Assembly (NCBI GenBank): GCA_000310025.1
Contig: FN649755.1
Coordinates: forward strand, 1,285,803-1,343,154
Length of the DNA: 57,352 nt
Direction: 5' to 3'
Origin: Ectocarpus siliculosus
Taxonomy: Eukaryota > Sar > Phaeophyceae > Ectocarpales > Ectocarpaceae
Shown here: piece by piece, positions 11,224-24,400 of the stretch
Position numbering within the stretch: position 1 is the first letter of the stretch
Layout of the letters: the number at the start of each line of letters is the position of its first letter
Notes under the pieces: generated by a model
The model's input: the letters and a program-made list of their open reading frames with translations, nothing else
Told to the model about the DNA's origin: nothing
The model's database searches: none
Program-made: the position numbers and the translations under genes

Positions 11224-11323
11224 NNNNNNNNNNNNNNNNNNNNNNNNNNNNNNNNNNNNNNNNNNNNNNNNNNNNNNNNNNNNNNNNNNNNNNNNNNNNN
11301 NNNNNNNNNNNNNNNNNNNNNNN
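11224..11323. other. Assembly gap of 100 N
   Basis: Exactly 100 N follow a run of G (GGCGGGGGGGGGG). A round number of N normally marks a scaffold join of unknown size, so nothing can be said about distance or continuity across it. Any open reading frame spanning it is artificial. Confidence 0.98.
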
Positions 11324-14300
11324 CGGTCCCGTCGGGGGTGAAAGGAACATGTCAGTTCGTAGTCTTGTCTATCAGAATCGAAAAGCCGAAAAATGGAGAT
11401 ATACATTATGTACACAACGATGGAGAAGGCCGACGAGGAAGGTACGAAGAGAGGAAATTGCACCCCACGTTCGAACTCGGGGTGAAAACCGCCGCAAGGA
11501 TGGAGTGCGAAGGGAACAAAAACAAAGCGGAGACATCGACGTTTGCGTCGTGGAACGATCCTTCCGTATATCTATCGCAGGTAGGTACTCACCAACGCAA
11601 GACGGACGGGGAGGAGGTAAAATACCCATCGTGAAAGTCAAAGCGCAGGTCATAGCTGCATATATATGACTCATGCGCGGAGAAGCTACCACGGAGACTT
11701 ATCAACAAAAAGTTTGAAGGCCGGCTGAGAGGGTTTGAAGACACAAGCACTTACGCAACGATGGCAAGCGCAACGTCAAAACTTCACAAGAAGAAAAGTG
11801 CATACATGTACAAAAAAAGAAAAGGCCGGATGGCGACCTATGGCTCTCTCGGAATGAAGGGATTCCCACAATTAATTTCCAACAGGTAGTCCATAAGTAA
11901 GTATCGAGGAGGACGTCGGAACGGTTTTTAATGTGGAGACAACAATCCACAACAACAACAACGATGAAGGTCGACCCGTCCTGCGTCGTTCGGTGTAAAA
12001 TGATAAAAAATGCAATAGATGGACTGCGTAAAGATCCAGCGGTCTTTTTCGGCAGTGAGTGGCAAAAAATATGCAACCACATGCCGCGAAAAAAAAAAAA
12101 GTTGAGCGGTGTAGTAAATAGAACACCGCCTTCTCTGTTGTTGCAGGCAGGTTTGCTTCCACAACCCGGGAGCCCAACCCACTCTTGTATTTCGGCCTAC
12201 AAGACTCCAATCGACACAAGCACCGGTAGTAGGAGAGTGCGTGGGAGATGCCGTGACAGCACAACTCCACTCTCGTACGACATCTATGTACAGTAGTACT
12301 GCTGTCGTTGTAGCACCATGTGGAACATCTCCGAGGGGTCCTCCTGCGCGGTAACGACAACATGGCGAGAGCTCTACGTGTACCTGTCGTCGACACATGT
12401 GGCAGCCGCGCGACACACGAACGGATGTTTGCATCGCATTGTACTATGGTTCACCGTGGCAGGAGTATCCCATCCAGTTAGGTCGTTGCGGTAGTACGCG
12501 GACGTCGTTCGGCGTCTAGTCCATACTGCTGTTGCAAAACACAGTAGCAGCAGTAATCGATCTATGCATGAAATTTTTTGCTCTGGTTCACTTTTGCCTC
12601 CACAACCCGAGAATCCCACTGCTGTATCTCGACCTACAAGACTCCAATCAACAAACCAGCACTGGCAGAAGTGCGGGGAAGATGCTGTGACAGCACAACT
12701 AAGTCGACACTCGTACGACTTCTATGTAAAGTCGGCGTCTGGTCCATACTGCTGTAGAAATACAAAAATCGAGCCTTCATTTTTTATTTTTTCCATACTA
12801 ATAACAAGAAATGTATCACGTCACGACGACCATCCTGTAAGTATATATATATATAACATGATATTATGGTGTGAAAGTTACATTTGATGACACACGACAT
12901 TGACCCAGAAGAGAACTATGCATATTGCACAGGGGATGTATTGTACAAGGCACGTTACCTATACAAATAGTAGATGTTTGTTTGGTGCGTAGCACCCGCT
13001 GTACTCACTGACATGAATCGCACTAGGGCACTTAGCGCCCCCCGCCCCCGTGAGGGCGGCGGGGCACGAACAATACGACCATTGCACAAGAAGTCATGCA
13101 TATGATGGACGGGTCGGGGTACGATCCATGAACGACTACAACAAAGTTTCTATATAGTCTACATGTACACACGCGTGTTAATTTCAGTGCGAGGCATACA
13201 TGCAGTAGAAGTGAAGAGATTTGGTCACGTCGCGAAAGCGAGCAATCGCTGAGAAAGAGAAATAATATTTTCGACAAACACTTAAACTTGTACAACAGTA
13301 GCGTCGTGAAGTTGTGCACACGCTGTAAATCCACAAATAATGGGCGCAGTATGTTCGGCGGGCGCAGTACTTCACTCAGTGGAGGTGTAGACTGGGGTTA
13401 CCGTACGTACGTACGTAAAGTTAGCCCGACGTGTGTGTCCGGAAATAAATATAATATGTACTGACTGTCGGCACGCTGACGTGAAACACTTGCTGCTTGG
13501 TGGTGCATCAAAGTAGATGGTGAATCAAAGTTGATGGTTTGGATGCGTACTTGCCACGCAATGTAGGTAGGTGTAGACTGTGGTTTCCGTAGAGGAGGTA
13601 GAGCGACGTCTCAAGACGGATGTATGTTCTGTCGGGGTGAGTTTTGTGGACGCCGACGTCTAATAATTGCGTGTTCGCTGGAGGATCGAAGTTGTCGGAA
13701 TCTACACGACGCACGTATGACATTTCGACAATAACATCAAATGTATGCACACTTGCGTGTGAAAGCTGTCGTCTTCGCAAGATAGCAGTGGTTGGTCACA
13801 GGTTGTAGGTGGCATGGTCAAATTGAGAGATTTGTGTATAGTCGGCGTAGAGATCGGGGTATTGTATGAATGAATGAATGCGTGTGTGTCTTTATTATTA
13901 GCATCGACCGCGCTAACCGGCTGACCAATGAACAGACGTCGTCAGTCTTAGTGCGGTCGAAAACACAAAACACTTCTATCTGCCATGAACTGCGACCCCG
14001 TGAGGGGGCAGCATGGGGGAGGCTAAACTATCCTTCGGATCAAAGACAGAAACAGCAGCAACAGAAGAAAACTGGACGCGTCTACCAAGCAAGGCTATTA
14101 CCTTGTACTCTAGTTCGTTTAGGAGTACGTTCACCATTAGAGGGAATCCACGTGTTGTTGAAATGACGTGAAAGATTGACATTTCAGGAAGTTTTGACGT
14201 GAAGAGGTTGCGCCGCTTTTTTGGGGGCAAACTCTGACGGCGAAATTTTTGTGAGGAAGCGTCAAAATTAAATTTCACCCAAACTTAAAACGACGCGAAA

Positions 14301-17190
14301 AGATTGACGCTTCAAACATCGCCAGACTGTGGCTCACACACGCTTGCTCTGCTGCGGTCTGCTGTGCGCGGTCAGCAGCGAACACATTGGCCATGCCTAT
14401 ACTGATTGCTCCTAGCGGTCCTGCACCCACGCGTCTCGGCAGTTCTCACGGCGGCCAAGTGGCCAGACGCGCGTGTTCGGCGCGCGTGTTCGGTAGATGC
14501 GCCGTCGCGATTGCGCACGGGCTTTCAGCAGCAAAAAGGGGCATAGGCAGGGGAGTGATTGGGGGAGTCTCGCCCTCGAAGGCAGCACATGGAGAGGAGT
14601 AAGGGAGGGTACACGGACTTTGCCAGTCAGTAGGTGCATTTCGCCCGCCCCCTCACGGGGTTCGGTGCTCTGCTGCCGCAGTGACATCGGTATATACACA
14701 GCAGTGCAGCGAGCAGCTGCCTTACTCATCAGCAACGAACGGCAGTTTGACGCCTGGGAAGTCGCAGTTTGACGCCTGGGAAAAGTCGCCGCGGCAAAGG
14801 AGGGAAGGTCGGCGGGATGAGGCGAAGGGGTACACCTAGTCTCCTGGGAGCCTGGGGGTGTGAGTCTTCGCTTCGGAATGTCGACCCTGGGTGGCAGCCC
14901 GAACCAACCTTGAACTCTACCTCCACCATTTTTTTTTTTCACCTCTCACGTGTCAACGGGCACACGCGGTGCGAATTTTTTCCCGTCAAAACCCTCAACC
15001 GTCACTTTATGTTGGCGTCAATCCTCAAAGGTCAAAATTCCGCGTCAATCCATAGTGGATACCCTATATTATCCTCCTTGTTTTCGCTACCACCATCATC
15101 ATTCATTCTGAGCCTCATCTTGACAAGAATCTCTGGATAGCTTTCCCCTAGCCCTACGTTTCTTGTTTTTTTGGGGAAGGTCATCTGGCTCAAACCCTTT
15201 GCTCTCTTCCACTCCTCCATGTTTTCCTCCTCCATCGTCGTTTTCGTCTTCTTCCTTTCTTCCCTTTCCCTTCCTTCGTCTCCGTCACTCCCAAAAGAAT
15301 CATCCCCGTTGTACTATCATCGTTGTCGTGTGTGTGTGTGTGAAGGAGGTCGAGAAGAAAATATGGCGTCAAACAGTTATATTATTACACTGTTGTTGTG
15401 CACAGAAATAAATGTTCTCCGAAATCTCCGAAATCCGACAAGTTTTTCAAGTAATTGCGAATCGTATCAGGATACAACAGGCTCGTCCGATAATTGTGGT
15501 GTCACATGGAAACGGGAGGTATCGTGCGAGCTCCGTACAGTGGATGTAGGCACAGAGAGAGGTAAGTCTCTTGGCCCTGATCAGGGATTGGAAACGAGTG
15601 TTTATCTGTGTAGAAGGCCGGTGCGAGTCATAGGGCATCAGATACTCTCCGCAACAAACAAAAGTTGTGTGTTAAACTATGTAAGACTATAGGATTGTCA
15701 GTGTGTATTTATTTTTATCGTCGACCGCGTGTGTGTGTCGCGTGTCGCGACGTGAACTGAACATTTCGTCATCGTCAAGACGCAGCGGACAGTCAGCGAA
15801 TCTCCCAACTCCGGCGGGAGTATACTACACTACCTATCGTTTTTTCATGTCGTAGATGAAGGTATTGTCTACAATCGCGTGTGAGTTAGCGCGCATGTAT
15901 GTGTGCATGGAGATGAACAAACGTGTTCCCGTACTCTAACTACACAGATTGATATTGTATATCGGAAGTTTTTCCCGTAATCTCGCCGCATGTGTTGTCT
16001 AGGTTTCGTTTCGGAAACAAAACGCGGCGAGACTACGGCACACACATACACACATGCACACCTGGCCAACATTTACAGGTCACGGGAGAGCAGGGTGGAG
16101 AATCTTCGACCAAGCCCATCCGCAGCAACTCCTGAACGAGTTAGCGTAGGTTGATCCAGAAGGTGCGTGGACTGTTGGAATATCGCTATAAGACACGATC
16201 GGTACCTTTGCATAGGCCGTTTGTGTCTCTTTCCGTTTATTCCGCCATGAGAGGATGGATGGCTCGCCCCCGTGGTGCGCTCGCCCCCACTCTCTCACTC
16301 TCTTTCTATTTCTCTTCTCCCCTACATCTACCAAGGCCCTTGGCCTCTTCAAGGTCATTCGGGACTCCTGCGAGTCGCAGGACTCTTCCCTTTCTCTTTT
16401 ACCTTTCGGCGAGCAAAGCGCCAATTCAAATCCACCCGGTCAAGAAATAGCCACTGTACCGTCTCTCTGTGAGCCTCTGCATATTCTTTGGCCGTTGTCA
16501 GCGATACAACCAAGACAGGGTTTACACCCCAACACGTAGATGAGCATAACGTGTCACGGCCTTCCACTTGCTGAACCCCGCACGCACACTCTCTCTCTTT
16601 CCTCTGACACCTTGTACAACCTGTGTTGTACCAGACAGACAACCACCTTGTACACAGGGTTGGCTCGAGGGTGCGCCTCGGACAACCCCGTGATAACCCA
16701 GTTTGACCTTTACTGGTAGTGCTGTCCAGGGTTTGCTGCGCTTAAGTTTGAACGTGCCTCCGTGCTAATATATACATACATACAACATGCGAAAACACAC
16801 CGAACCTCATGTTTCGTTTTCGTCAAGCGTTTTCGTCAAGCGATTGACTCAATAAAGCGCTTGTAAGGTTAGCTAGACCTCAGCACCCCGCTGTCGGTAA
16901 AAATGTACTCATTGTTTCTGTTTATTGATGCCTAAATCACACAATTCATCAACTCTTCTTCCTCTTTTCTTTGGGTGTACTGCGTAGCACCCGATGGAAC
17001 ATCACGAAATTGAGACCGCCAATTTTTCCCGGAACCCGTCTGCCTTCTTGTCGCCCCGCCCATTCGGTCACGACTGTTCCTCATACGTTGGTACGCTCTG
17101 CACATGAACAGAAACGAGCAGGCGTCCTCAATGGGAAACCACCTAGCTGTGTGTGAGAAGAACGAGATCTACTGTGACTGCTTCACGTAG
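11324..17190. other. No gene supported; repeats only
   Basis: I see no exon chain or recognisable protein on either strand. The stretch contains the duplicated block at 12140-12760, a repeat at 13899-13945 related to 8505-8640 (CGACCGCGCTAACCGGCTGACC), and CT-rich tracts near 15210-15290 and 16290-16340. The continuation of the coiled-coil gene past the gap, if any, could not be found here. Confidence 0.6.
12140..12760 (+). repeat. Direct duplication of about 150 bp, spaced about 445 bp
   Basis: 12140-12296 and 12585-12730 share CTTCCACAACCC, CGACCTACAAGACTCCAATC, GATGC(C/T)GTGACAGCACAACT and CTCGTACGAC-TCTATGTA. The follow-on CGTCT(A/G)GTCCATACTGCTGT occurs near 12513 and 12731. Similarity is high but imperfect. 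No coding potential was recognised. Confidence 0.75.
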
Positions 17191-19435
17191 GCAACAAGCG
17201 TGAGGATAGTAAATGTATTCCGGCGTGTCGCCGCCGTGCTGCTGGTCCTGCTTGCTCGGGCTTCACCAAGAGATGCAAAAGTGACCTTTGCAGCAGCAGC
17301 GAGAGACCTGTCGACTGAGCAGCTGCAGACTGAGGAGAAACAAGATACATCAGGTGGGGTCCACAGGCTTGAACCCGGTAAGAACCGAACTAGCGGTTGC
17401 CGTCTCACGCATGGGCGATGAGTCGGCATGGGCGGTTGTTGTACCAACGTCGCTGAGGCGTGCGCTATCCTCTGGGATTGTTCTTGACCAGATTCCCCAT
17501 GCTATCGCGCCTGCCAAATACAGCCGCAGCACCTCAAATAGAGGGAGGGGGAGAGGGAGAGGGTCCTCACCACATCAAGTACATCTCTCTCATCGCCGAG
17601 CGTCACAGCGGCTCCACGTGGATGACTGGTTTTCTCAGCAGATACTTTCGACACAGCGATGTCAAGGTCACCCCAACGCTCTGCACATGGAAGGTTTGTT
17701 TACTCTCTCTGACGATGTGCATGTGACGTCGGCGTATCGTTGCCCCGATGAGGACGTGTGAAAATCTACTGGACAGCGGCAGCAACCGTAGCAGTAACAA
17801 CGTGAAGCGTTAGCCCGCCACCCGAAAAGGGCGAGAAGGCCACTTCTTCGGCAAATTCGCGTTCCGTTTTCAAGTCGACCCTTTGTATCCAACCAACGCC
17901 GGGCCCTCGCGAACGGCGACAAAGCGTGGTATGCATGACATCAACAAGAAGATAATTTTCTCGCAACGGAGTCAAACTCTCAACACAATAGCATCACCTT
18001 CTTCTTGTTAATCGTTAGTCACGCAGATCGATTCCACCGCCAGATATCGCATGCCGTACTTACACCGCTTTCCTGCCGGAAAATTTAGCTTGAAGTTACA
18101 TTTGCCCTCCCTGTGTCATCATCGGGTTTGCTGACGGGACTACAGTAGTCCATTCGGAAGTGCTTCTCACATGTTTCCCGGACGATTCTCCCAACCAACC
18201 TACAAAGTTGAACGTCGAAGGGTGGGCTTGTGCAATGCCCTACTGGTTGGACCCTGAGGGTTAAGCCGTAGAAACCTCTATAGTGCAAAATGCTTCGCCA
18301 TAGTCGTTCTGCTTGACCTAAGGAGCATATGGTTTCCCGGAGGCAACAGTACTCGTATTGACTTCGGCTACGTTTCCGTCCGCGTGAAAAGCCATCGTCA
18401 ATACCTAGGTCTTCCACAATTTTCATATGCAACTCGGTAGAAGCACGGCAGCAAGTATCTGGACGGCGTCACTCTCTTTTTAACACCCGTTGCCTTCTAG
18501 CCTTCTGCGTATTTTGTTGTTGATGTCCCCCACCCCAATCCGTACAAGCGAACACTATTCTAATGCTCGTTCAGCATTGGTTCCAAGATCGTATCCATCA
18601 AGACATCCAAGACGGCAAACGCCCCTGCCGAGAGCATCAACAGTGCCCCGCGTGCTTGGACACCGAACACACCCTGGTGGTTGCCATGTGGCGGAACCCG
18701 TACGACTGGATCAGCGGAATGCAGTCCAACCCACACCACGCAAAGGTATCTGGCAAGCGCAACTAACTACAGGCTTGGAAGGATTCGGGAGTTGTCAGGC
18801 CCATGGAACAGCAGTATTCACTTCGAATGTTTGGATTGACCCGTATTCGAGGACACATGCAGGGGTCCGAGAACGATGCCGCAGCTCCAAGGCCGTGCTG
18901 AAACCAGAAACAAAACCAAATGGTTGGTACCCTGGTATTACCGGCACAGACTCGGGGACTCTTTCAGGACAAACGAACTTGAAACTGAACAAAGCAGCAA
19001 ACTCATGCTAAGGCGCTGTAATGCCCATCCGCCTCGCTCTAACCGCGGGGGAACTAACTGCTCAGGCACATCGTGGAGTACAGGACCTGTCGGAGTATAT
19101 GACCATGCCGTGGATAATGCAACCAAAGGTGAAGAAATCGCCTGGACGTTCTCCGTGACTGTGGCTCGTGTTCTTGTCAAGGACTTGACTCTCTGTGTGA
19201 CCATGTGTTGTTATGTTGCTATTGTTCTCATACTTGCCGCCATCTTCGCCCTCGTTGTTTCTTTCTTCGTTTCTGCTGAGGCCGTGTTGGTGTGGCTCTC
19301 ACTATTGCTAAAGTTCCCAATATATTGTGCTTTAGCAATCTGTACCCAGGGTCTCAATGCACAGCTCTATTTTTTCGTTTTTTTTTTTGGGGGGGGGTGG
19401 TTTCACGAAAGAAACGAGAAGAGCGAAGAAGAGCA

Positions 19436-19655
19436 CGCTCGAGTCAGGTTTGCGGGAAGCCCCGGACCTGAGTTTTTCGCTTTTTCTTTTTAGATATCAG
19501 GTTCGTTTATGTTTGTAGTCCGCAAGGATGGGCCTACTTCAGTCGGCTCAGCAGCAGTATCGAGTCAGGTTTGCGGGAAGTCCCGGGCCCGATTTCTCCT
19601 TTATGATATTAGGTTCATGTTTGTGAGGAGTCAGCCCGCATGGGCCGATTTCAGG
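19436..19655 (+). repeat. Tandem duplication of about 120 bp in the sulfotransferase locus
   Basis: TCGAGTCAGGTTTGCGGGAAG(C/T)CCCGG and the following ATGTTTGT-AG-CCGCA-GGGCC-A-TTCAG recur once. Both copies lie between sulfotransferase exons 18773 and 20250. Confidence 0.7.
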
Positions 19656-19782
19656 TGGTGCAACATCAGTTTGATGAAGCCAACAACAAGCAACTCGCCA
19701 TGCTGTACGGCCTCCTCCGTGAAAATGATACAGAACGAGGAGCGCGCGAGGAAAGACGCTTTGATCAAGGCTAAGGAGGAGG
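19656..19782 (+). other. Unassigned charged coding-like segment
   Basis: After a TTTCAG the plus strand reads FDEANNKQLAMLYGLLREND in one frame, then NEERARKDALIKAKEE in the next, ending at the donor-like GTGAGC. It resembles one frameshifted coiled-coil exon that does not fit the sulfotransferase. It could be a relic of another gene or chance. Confidence 0.3.
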
Positions 19783-20938
19783 TGAGCGTCCGCGCACGCC
19801 CCCCGGACAACACTTTTTGCGCTTTGGGCCCTAGGCTATACAACAAGTTTCGATATTGGCACTAGGCTACACTAAACCTACCAAACAGTGCGAAAAATCA
19901 GTCTGTTTTCGAAACGAGCCGCAGTCGTGAACAGCACGATCGCGTCGCTCGCGGGGCGAAGGGGTGCCACGTGACTGTCGGTCGCCGAGCGTTGGTCTGC
20001 GTCAAAACCGCCCGGGTCACCGGGCGGGACACCGGCAGTCGACAGCGAGTAGTAGCACGCGGGGTCAGATTTATTGCCAATACTCCGTCATCGTGAGGCA
20101 AGGAGAGCATACAGGACGTCCAGCAGGTTGCGTTCTCATCGTCGGGCGGCGCGGCCCTTGCTTCTGACCAATAAACTCCGGGCGATCTATCTTGCATTGT
20201 CTCCCTTTCGTTGTGGTTCTTGCCTACATCCCTGTTGAATTTCCTCCAGCTTCCGTGCATCGACAACTTCCTGCCGGATGAGGTGCTGCCCTGCCAGAAA
20301 AACGACGGTCGTCCATCTACGAGCTAGACCGCGACAGACATGCGTACGGAAACATCTACGAGCTGAGGAAGGTGCACGTCGAGCGGCCACTGCTGTATCT
20401 GAAACTACGCAATCTCGTCTCACGCAGGCCCTGCACCTCGCGTTGCATGCATCCTCACGGTCCCTAACTTTAGTAGGTCATGTTTGTTATCTTGTGCTGG
20501 GGCCACCCATGGCTCTGATGCGTGTCTGTTTTCCGTTCGTTGTTGTAGCACCTCGTTACTTCAGAACGTCCTCGTATTTCGTTTCCTTTGTCGCTGGCGT
20601 CTTGGTCTGTCCTTGTGCCCCTTGCTGCGTGTGTTGGGTGCACCCAGGCCAAAATCCTTGACTTCAACGCCGTCGAGACCTGGGTGCCGTTCTACGAGAA
20701 GATTGCGGACGAAGACATGCTTGACGGCGAGACGCTCGGGGATTGGCTCAGGTCGCTCGAGACAAAGTGAGCTTGCCCCCACAACAAGAAACACGTGTTC
20801 ATTGACGGGTTCCTCTGCTAGAACGCGTCTGTGTGTATCCCGAGAGCGGGAGCAAGGCACCGAATGTACGCTGAGAGGTTGCCGCTCCTGGTACGCTCGC
20901 GGGTGGGTTCCCCCCGCGGTGCGAGCTCCCGTATAGAC

Positions 20939-21174
20939 CACCGTAGGTAACGTACGATATCGCACCCCCCTGGACCGATTTTCGCAGCTCGATTACTCCA
21001 CAGCAGAAAGAGTGGCGGAGCCGAAAACGTCGACGCAAGACCGTCTTCTCATCGAGAGCTGTCCCAATACGCATCGTTTGACTCATACATCGTCTTCGTC
21101 GTGGAATAAGTGGGCTAGCTGTGAAAATTGATCCAGGGGGTGCGGTATCTTGTGCAACCTACGGTATTTAGTTT
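20939..21174. mobile_element. TIR element (MITE-like), copy 4
   Basis: Ends are ACCGTAGGTAACGTACGATATCGCACC and GGTGCGGTATCTTGTGCAACCTACGGT, with inner arms GGACCGATTTTCGCAGCTCG and GAAAATTGATCC. The internal part (CAGCAGAAAGAG...GAGAGCT) is in the opposite orientation to copies 1-3. It lies in the intron between exons 20648-20766 and 21379-21471. Confidence 0.75.
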
Positions 21175-21471
21175 GTGCACTGATGTACCGCCACGATGGT
21201 TCCTCTTTCTCGCCGAAACCGACGCTCTGCACGGTGGTGTGCAGCGTTGGCTTGAGGAAGGAGGCATTCCTTGCACAGTCGCGTCGGATGCCACGGAGAG
21301 CATTTCACGGCACACATCAGTGCGTCTCGTCGACCGTAGCTCGTTGATATTGTCGCCGCTGGTTTCGCTTGTGCCCAGGTATGGCCTCGTTGGGAACTAC
21401 ATCGACGTCCTGGACAGTGCTCTTGGGGAATCAATGGCACACTCGCGGAGCCACATGTACTACACGAACAG

Positions 21472-24400
21472 GTGAGAGTTCGGAAGAAGACCTGACATGC
21501 CACGTCCCATTCTCTTTTTCATCGTTTTCGGAGTTTCTCTTAGAAGTATATTCGTAGGTGTAGGTATTGCGGCTAGTGGTGATGCGCGGCGAGTCATACT
21601 TCAATACCGAGGCGGACAAACGGAAGCAGGCGTGAACATTCCATTGCACGCGCCGTACCTACCCTGCGTGCGTGCCTACACAAACGTAGGCGTAGTGAAC
21701 ACATCATATCCTTTGGACTGCAATGCTAGTATCAGAATGGTATCAGAGGGTCTGGATCATCTCCTCACGCCCCTACCCCCCATGTACGTGAACGATGAGT
21801 TGGCCTGGTTCAAGAAGTAACGCAGTAATCGTGAAGAAACCCTTGTGTTCGCTCTCGACGGGAGAAGTAACATCCTGTCCCTCGTTGTTGTGTTTGTCTC
21901 CATCCCACGATGCTCTCCTCCCCCTGCCTCATCTGGGAAAACCCCCGGCCACAAACAAACTGCGATGAAGCGAGCATTGCGCACCAAACTGCACGATGGG
22001 CGGTGTCGCGGGAGCCACCGCTGTGGAAACCCTACACCAGATAGATGTGGGACGAGGACCTAGAGAGTAGGATCGGGTACCACAAAGTTCATGTTCAGGG
22101 TACAAGCTTGAAAAGACCCGTGATGTGTTATATTTTGCAAGGACAATGCAATACACTGGCAGCTGTAAATAAAGCGGGGGGGGCAGCAGGGTTCCGATTT
22201 GATAGGGGCCAACGGCGGCTTGGTACGCAACTTCGGCAGGCCCGATCGGTCTTCTTTTGTGTGTGTCTTACTGTGCTCATTCAGCGTGTCGATGAGCGGC
22301 TGCGTGAGTAGATCCAAGCCTGGGACATCTACGCCGGGGTGAGATCGATCAGTTCGGAGCGGCGAAGGCAGGCACGCAGATGGTATCCGAATGCAAGAAC
22401 TCAAGGCAGAAGACGACGAAATAATGAGTGCTTCTCCGTGTTCACAGCTGTTGCTTCCGGAACAATTTCAAAGAACGACGAGACAATAACACGAGAGACG
22501 GACGGGAGATGGTGATGTCGTGCCGCAACCGTCGTCGCGAAGTATCGCCCTTTGGGCCCCGCAAGAAAGGGCTGCAAGAGAAGCGTGTATTACTTGGAAC
22601 CGCGCGATATCCCCCACTCCATCCTGAAACGCTCGCTCAAGGAGCCACGCGCTCAAACGTTTGACGTAGAAATCGACCATCGTGGCCATGCTGGTATGCG
22701 TGCCACCAACCTACATCAACAGAATCAGCAATCGTAAAGGTTGGGTAGTTGGATTGTGACCACGGAAGGCATCCGTGTCGGTTGGAGCAGTACGGGTATT
22801 CAAAGGTACTGGGCGGAAACCGGAAGGCTTTCAATGTGAAGACAACAACAACATGATGTAGATACTGGCTAGAATCACAAAAGAAACTACACCAGGAGCC
22901 GTGATAGCTGAATATTGTGTGGGACAACGATCCGGCGCTTTTACGGCAATTCCTCTGGAGATCTCACAGAACAGTAAACAAAAATGTGACCACTTTCAGT
23001 CGGAAAGACCCGAAACACGCACGTTTTCGTGCCGAACTCCCGACCCCCATCGGCCCTCCTGCACTTGAGATGCCCTCAGTATTTTCAGCCTGATTGGTGT
23101 CTCCTGCATTACCATTTGGCTGTGTCGGTGATCGGCCGTCTCAAGCACAAACACGGGGCGAGCAGCAGGTACCCCCGACAGCAAATTGCTCCGATCTCGA
23201 TCAAATTTTCCGCCGTCAAATTGAAGCCCCTTCCAATCTACAACTGGATGCAACATCTTCGATTCTGGAATGGCTGCGTGCCTTCTTATTTAGCCTACCA
23301 ACGAGAGGTTCGGGGTACACGATGGCGTGTCTGTACTAACAGAGGAGACTCGCCCACTATCTCTTACAGAAGTAGCCGTTGTTTGTCGTTGTGACCCCAC
23401 ATGACTACCCTCCCGATGCGCACGTGGTGCTTGCTCACCACTTTGGCCAGTTACATTTCGAAACGGTCCACTTCCCAATCTACAACTGCCCAGACGGCCC
23501 ACTTCTACTGTTGAATCGCTACAGACAACAGCAGAATGCAGCCAGCACAAGGTGCCCCCCCTGAACTTGAGCTCCATGCGGATCCACGGTAATTACTTCT
23601 GTTACCACGGCTGCCTGCTGGTCTCAGTTGGTTCGCCCCTTACCGTTTATAGACGGTCCATCCATCCACCGGCCAGCTCTTGAGTTGTGCACCGCACGTC
23701 TGCCTCCCTGATTCACCCCGACTGCCCCATTTCTTTGCGTAGGTTCGACCTTTATCTTGTCTGTCGACTCTCGCTCCAATTCCTTCGCTTAGCAAACCTG
23801 TTGCGAAGCGGAAACAACCTACGTGTCACCGGCAAGTCGGCTGTGTCTTTGCCGTTGAACCCCGGGGCGATTGGCATGCCACTGTCGCAGCCTCTGGAGC
23901 CAGCGAGACAATTTTCCTGCTGCTTCTTTGGGGACCCCCCTCATTCAGTTGTGGGTTCAATATGTTGGAGTCGTTTTTGAAAGGGTGTGCACAGTGTCGG
24001 ACGAACTGGTCGTCTTCACCACAGTTCAGTCACCAACGGCCATATGCACGTCGCGCCGCGTCTTTCTCTTTCCGAGAGCTAAACGTCACGTAGTACATGG
24101 TGGGTCTTGTTTGCTCCCAAATCCCCCGTGGCTGTGTGCATGATTGGATAAACTTTTGTAAATCTTCATCCTCATTCTCCATTTCTATGTTGAACACGTT
24201 CGTCCGTGCTCCTTGGTATCCCACTTTCTTGTAAGGTTGATTACACTCGTCGCATTCGATTTTGCCGTCATCCCTCCCTGTCTACTCTTATGCCCTGTGG
24301 CACTCCCTCCCTTATATCCCTCCCCAAGCCTGGTAGCCTCTGATGCAGGCGAATTATTCCAAACCATGTAGGGCTTCAAGGACCTTCAATGAGCTCGTCT

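Larger units (their letters stand above)
17200..21471 (+). pseudogene. Carbohydrate sulfotransferase (Golgi type), frameshifted
   Basis: Sulfotransferases move sulfate from PAPS to hydroxyls, here probably on matrix polysaccharide in the Golgi lumen. Supported exons: 17524-17693 with the 5'-phosphosulfate loop AERHSGSTWMTGFL; 18575-18745 with the 3'-phosphate motif LVVAMWRNPYDWISGM; 18773 onward (AWKDSGVVRPME, end unclear); 20250-20371 (PDEVLPCQK, then SIYELDRDRHAYGNIYELRK in a shifted frame); 20648-20766 (ILDFNAVETWVPFYEKI); 21379-21471 (YGLVGNYIDVLDSALGES). A likely first exon ending at 17353 encodes a hydrophobic anchor (RVAAVLLVLLARAS), but no ATG was found. The frame breaks at the five-A run near 20304: one more A would restore 123 nt and phase 0. 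The C-terminal exon was not recognised. This is either a young pseudogene or a gene with a sequencing error; the strong splice phases favour recent function. Confidence 0.75.

Noticed and set aside
10687-11634. Long plus-strand ORFs through the N block
   Set aside because: The 100 N are translated as unknown residues; the apparent ORFs are artefacts of the gap.
16080-16450. Overlapping ORFs on both strands
   Set aside because: Composition follows a CT-rich tract; no conserved residues and no splice structure.
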